Of a stretch of DNA of 64,000 nucleotides, positions 11,238-64,000 are shown piece after piece. The position numbers and the translations under genes are program-made. Position 1 is the stretch's first letter. Every line of letters begins with the position of its first letter. Source of the DNA: Pterois miles (taxonomy: Eukaryota > Chordata > Actinopteri > Perciformes > Scorpaenidae). The stretch spans positions 2,526,501-2,590,500 of the forward strand of contig CAMQGK010000552.1 in assembly GCA_947000775.1 (NCBI GenBank), read 5' to 3'. The notes beneath the pieces are model-generated. The model was not told where the DNA came from. It did no database searches and saw only the letters and a program-made list of their open reading frames with translations.

Positions 11238-13351
11238 CCCTCACTTAACTTCCAGCCCCAAAGTGTAACCTTTATATATTCAAAAAGCACAGAGCATGTG
11301 CTATCAGGCTGCCACTATTTGACCCCTTGGCAGTTCCCTCATTACACACTTGTGTGCACAAACAGTTTAAAACCACACAGCTATGTCATCGTGAGCCACA
11401 GATAATATGAAAATATGATGCATAATACCCATCTACTCTACATAGGTGCTCAGTAAAAGTGAAGATGAAATCAGAGCCTGATTTGCACTTCTAGGCCTAG
11501 ATTTGTCATTTCACATTGTGCAGTCCAGCAGCGTTCTTATCTTTAAAGTGCCTCATTACCATTGTCTTTAGCCTGCAAGCATTTTCAGTCAGTTCTTTCA
11601 TCATTTTCTGTCTGTTCTGGGGGGCAACAACTGCACCTCACCACCTCGATTTTGAATTTGTTGAGTTGTAACGGTATGAAATTGAAAAAAAAAACATTTA
11701 ACAACAAAAAAAAAAGTTAAAAATGCTGACAGGAGCAGTCTGGCTTCACTATCAGACACCTACAGTATATGTTAATTGTTAATAATCAGAGGACATTATT
11801 TTAAAATCTCACAGCTGATGTTGTTTTTCATTTAATAGCATGCTATAGTGCTGCTAACATGCTTTGGTTATATAATATAATATAGTGTAGTTACATGCTA
11901 TTTCTATTAGGTTTATAATTAGGTTTATTATAATTGTTCATTCCTTTGAGGGTCATTGTAACCGATAAAAATAATAGTGAAATATCATATTCTGTGATAT
12001 TTTCTGATGTGCCTTGAAAACGTCATACCATTACAACCCTGTTTGTGAGGTGATACGAGGTGCTGATCAGTAATTGAGCTGCTAATTAATGCTGTAATTT
12101 AGTTGAAGACTTAGTTGTGACCCCAGGAAGAGTAGCAGCTAATGGGGATCTAATAGAACAAACAAACAAACTACTACTCTTATTTCTCCTCCCCTTCACT
12201 GCACTAAGTTTTGCTCTTGCTGTGCTCATCCTTTGAAATTACCCTGAATCTGACCCTGAACTTACACATCAAAATGTGCTGGTTTCTACAACTTCACACC
12301 CAACATTTCCTTTTCTCATGTTACAATTTATCTCTTTAGTTTGTCTGAAACACAAAATTGAAATGAAATTTTTGGTCTGGACATGCTTACGGATGACTCG
12401 TCACGGAAATGCGAACATACTGTATTTTCAACATTTGCGTAAAGCGCCAATTATTCACATTTTGAATAGTAACAGATGTAGGGAAAAAAAACACATTGGG
12501 AATCTATACAAGTGTGCACAAATGCCAAAGGGTGATCGGTCTTTGCATTACAGTGACATTACAATAATTAACAGATGACAAGGCATATGAGAAAATATCA
12601 AAATAAAGCTGCAATTAAATAAATAAATAAATAAATCTCCCATCAATTCACACATCCAAAAAAAATAACTAAAAATAATCGCTAAAAAGGCACATTATGA
12701 TATGCATAACCAAACGTGGCTTCTTTCCACAACATGAAGAGCCAGCTCACTGCTTCCTATACAAACTATAGACAGCTACTGCTTTATGTTGCATCAAGTC
12801 GGTGCTTTCCAACATTTGACACTACCTGACTATAATGTAGTTTGGCATCGGAAGAAAAAAAAAAAAAAGAAGGTGTGCTTGCAGTGAACTTACTCATGGC
12901 TTTCAATACAGGCATTATGTATCTCTATATCATCTCTAAAAGATTCATCTTTATGCTTTACTTACAAAAGCCTAAAGAAGCGAACACACTCTCTACAGGT
13001 GCTGATCCTCACAGCTCACTAACGCTAAAAGTTTCCTCTTTTTACAGCCTTTGCAAAATGTTTGAGTTTCATTTCATTTCTTTTACTTCTAGTTACACAC
13101 ATTTTAAGAATGCTGCACATACACACATACAGTACACACAAAGACATATATAGTAGTATGCAAACATACACACACGCACAGCTAAGATTTCCACCTCAAA
13201 AACACATCTGTCACACAGTTTCAGCAACATAAACAGCTTGATGCTCACAGTATAACACCGACACACGCCGCAGCAGTAGGTGATAGTGGACACTGTGTTC
13301 TTGTGCTTCCTGCTGCTGCTGTTGTTAACCAGTGTTTCTCCGGTGAACAGA
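11238..13351 (-). other. Probable wdr47 3'UTR and flanking sequence
   Basis: No other gene is seen in this stretch directly downstream of the wdr47 stop codon. It contains short A tracts, an AAAT tetranucleotide run near 12617-12636 and CA-rich pieces near 13120-13180. Assignment as UTR is by position only. Confidence 0.35.
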
Positions 13352-63615
<50,264 letters not shown>

Positions 63616-64000
63616 CTGGAAACACAAATCTCAGCATTAATAATTATACTTTATAGGACATGAACTGATTAACCCTCATGTGATGTTTCCTGGGATGGAT
63701 TCTTTTAATAAACCTGTTTATCCTTTTCAAAAATGCCTTTTGCTCCTGTGGTTCTCTCCAGCAGTTTAAGCATTTAAGCACTGCATATTCCATACTTTAT
63801 TCTTAATTATATTCAATATTCTAAATACACAAAACAAAAAATATTCAGTAAATGACTGACTCAAATATTTGGCTTCAACATTGTTATTGAATTAGGTAAG
63901 ACAACTGAGTTTAAAAAATGCTTTTCATTTGTGTTGAGTATATGTCACTGTTGTCTTTTAAGAGCAAAGATGTCCAGTAACTTCAAAAAATCTCCTCCTT
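63616..64000. other. wdr47 intron leading to the missing N-terminal exon(s)
   Basis: No exon with the expected LisH sequence was found, so the first coding exon(s) lie beyond the window. Confidence 0.5.

Overview
The window is vertebrate genomic DNA, almost certainly from a teleost fish. Genes are split by introns with canonical GT/AG sites. The interspersed repeats are typical of fish: Tc1-like and Tigger-like DNA transposons, a Penelope-like retroelement, a tRNA-derived SINE, a TTAA-flanked MITE and non-LTR tails. There are no prokaryotic operons, CRISPR arrays or phage genes.

Layout. (1) 198-1529, plus strand: the last three coding exons of a gene ending in one transmembrane helix and a short charged tail. 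Its 3'UTR probably runs to the AATAAA at 3709. (2) 5409-8619, minus strand: a complete four-exon gene for a 175-residue four-pass protein of the PMP22/claudin superfamily, closest to lens fibre membrane intrinsic protein (LIM2). (3) 8620-13351: intergenic DNA and the probable wdr47 3'UTR. (4) 13352-63615, minus strand: thirteen coding exons of wdr47, covering everything except the N-terminal LisH exon(s), which lie beyond the right edge. The exons join in frame and give 801 codons ending in the seventh WD blade.

The dominant feature is one wdr47 intron, 14148-49526 (35.4 kb), between the exons for WD blades 3 and 4. It is almost entirely tandem repeat. Short degenerate units flank a roughly 155-bp satellite (15.4-23.95 kb and 26.33-37.99 kb, about 130 monomers by length). 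The satellite has higher-order duplications of about 3.45 kb and 3.1 kb and a recurrent palindromic monomer variant. Near 41.5 kb the short repeats switch strand and run inverted to 49.39 kb. Several transposons sit inside this satellite: a TG...CA-bounded 2.4-kb insertion, a 5'-inverted Penelope-like element that itself carries a TTAA MITE, a SINE, a Tc1 fragment and two Tigger-like copies.

The remaining wdr47 introns carry a (TA)n tract, a purine-rich minisatellite that abuts a SINE, a LINE remnant, another SINE copy and a decayed Tc1 element with very long inverted repeats. Many 60-160-codon open frames in the satellite are by-products of the repeat and are not annotated as genes.
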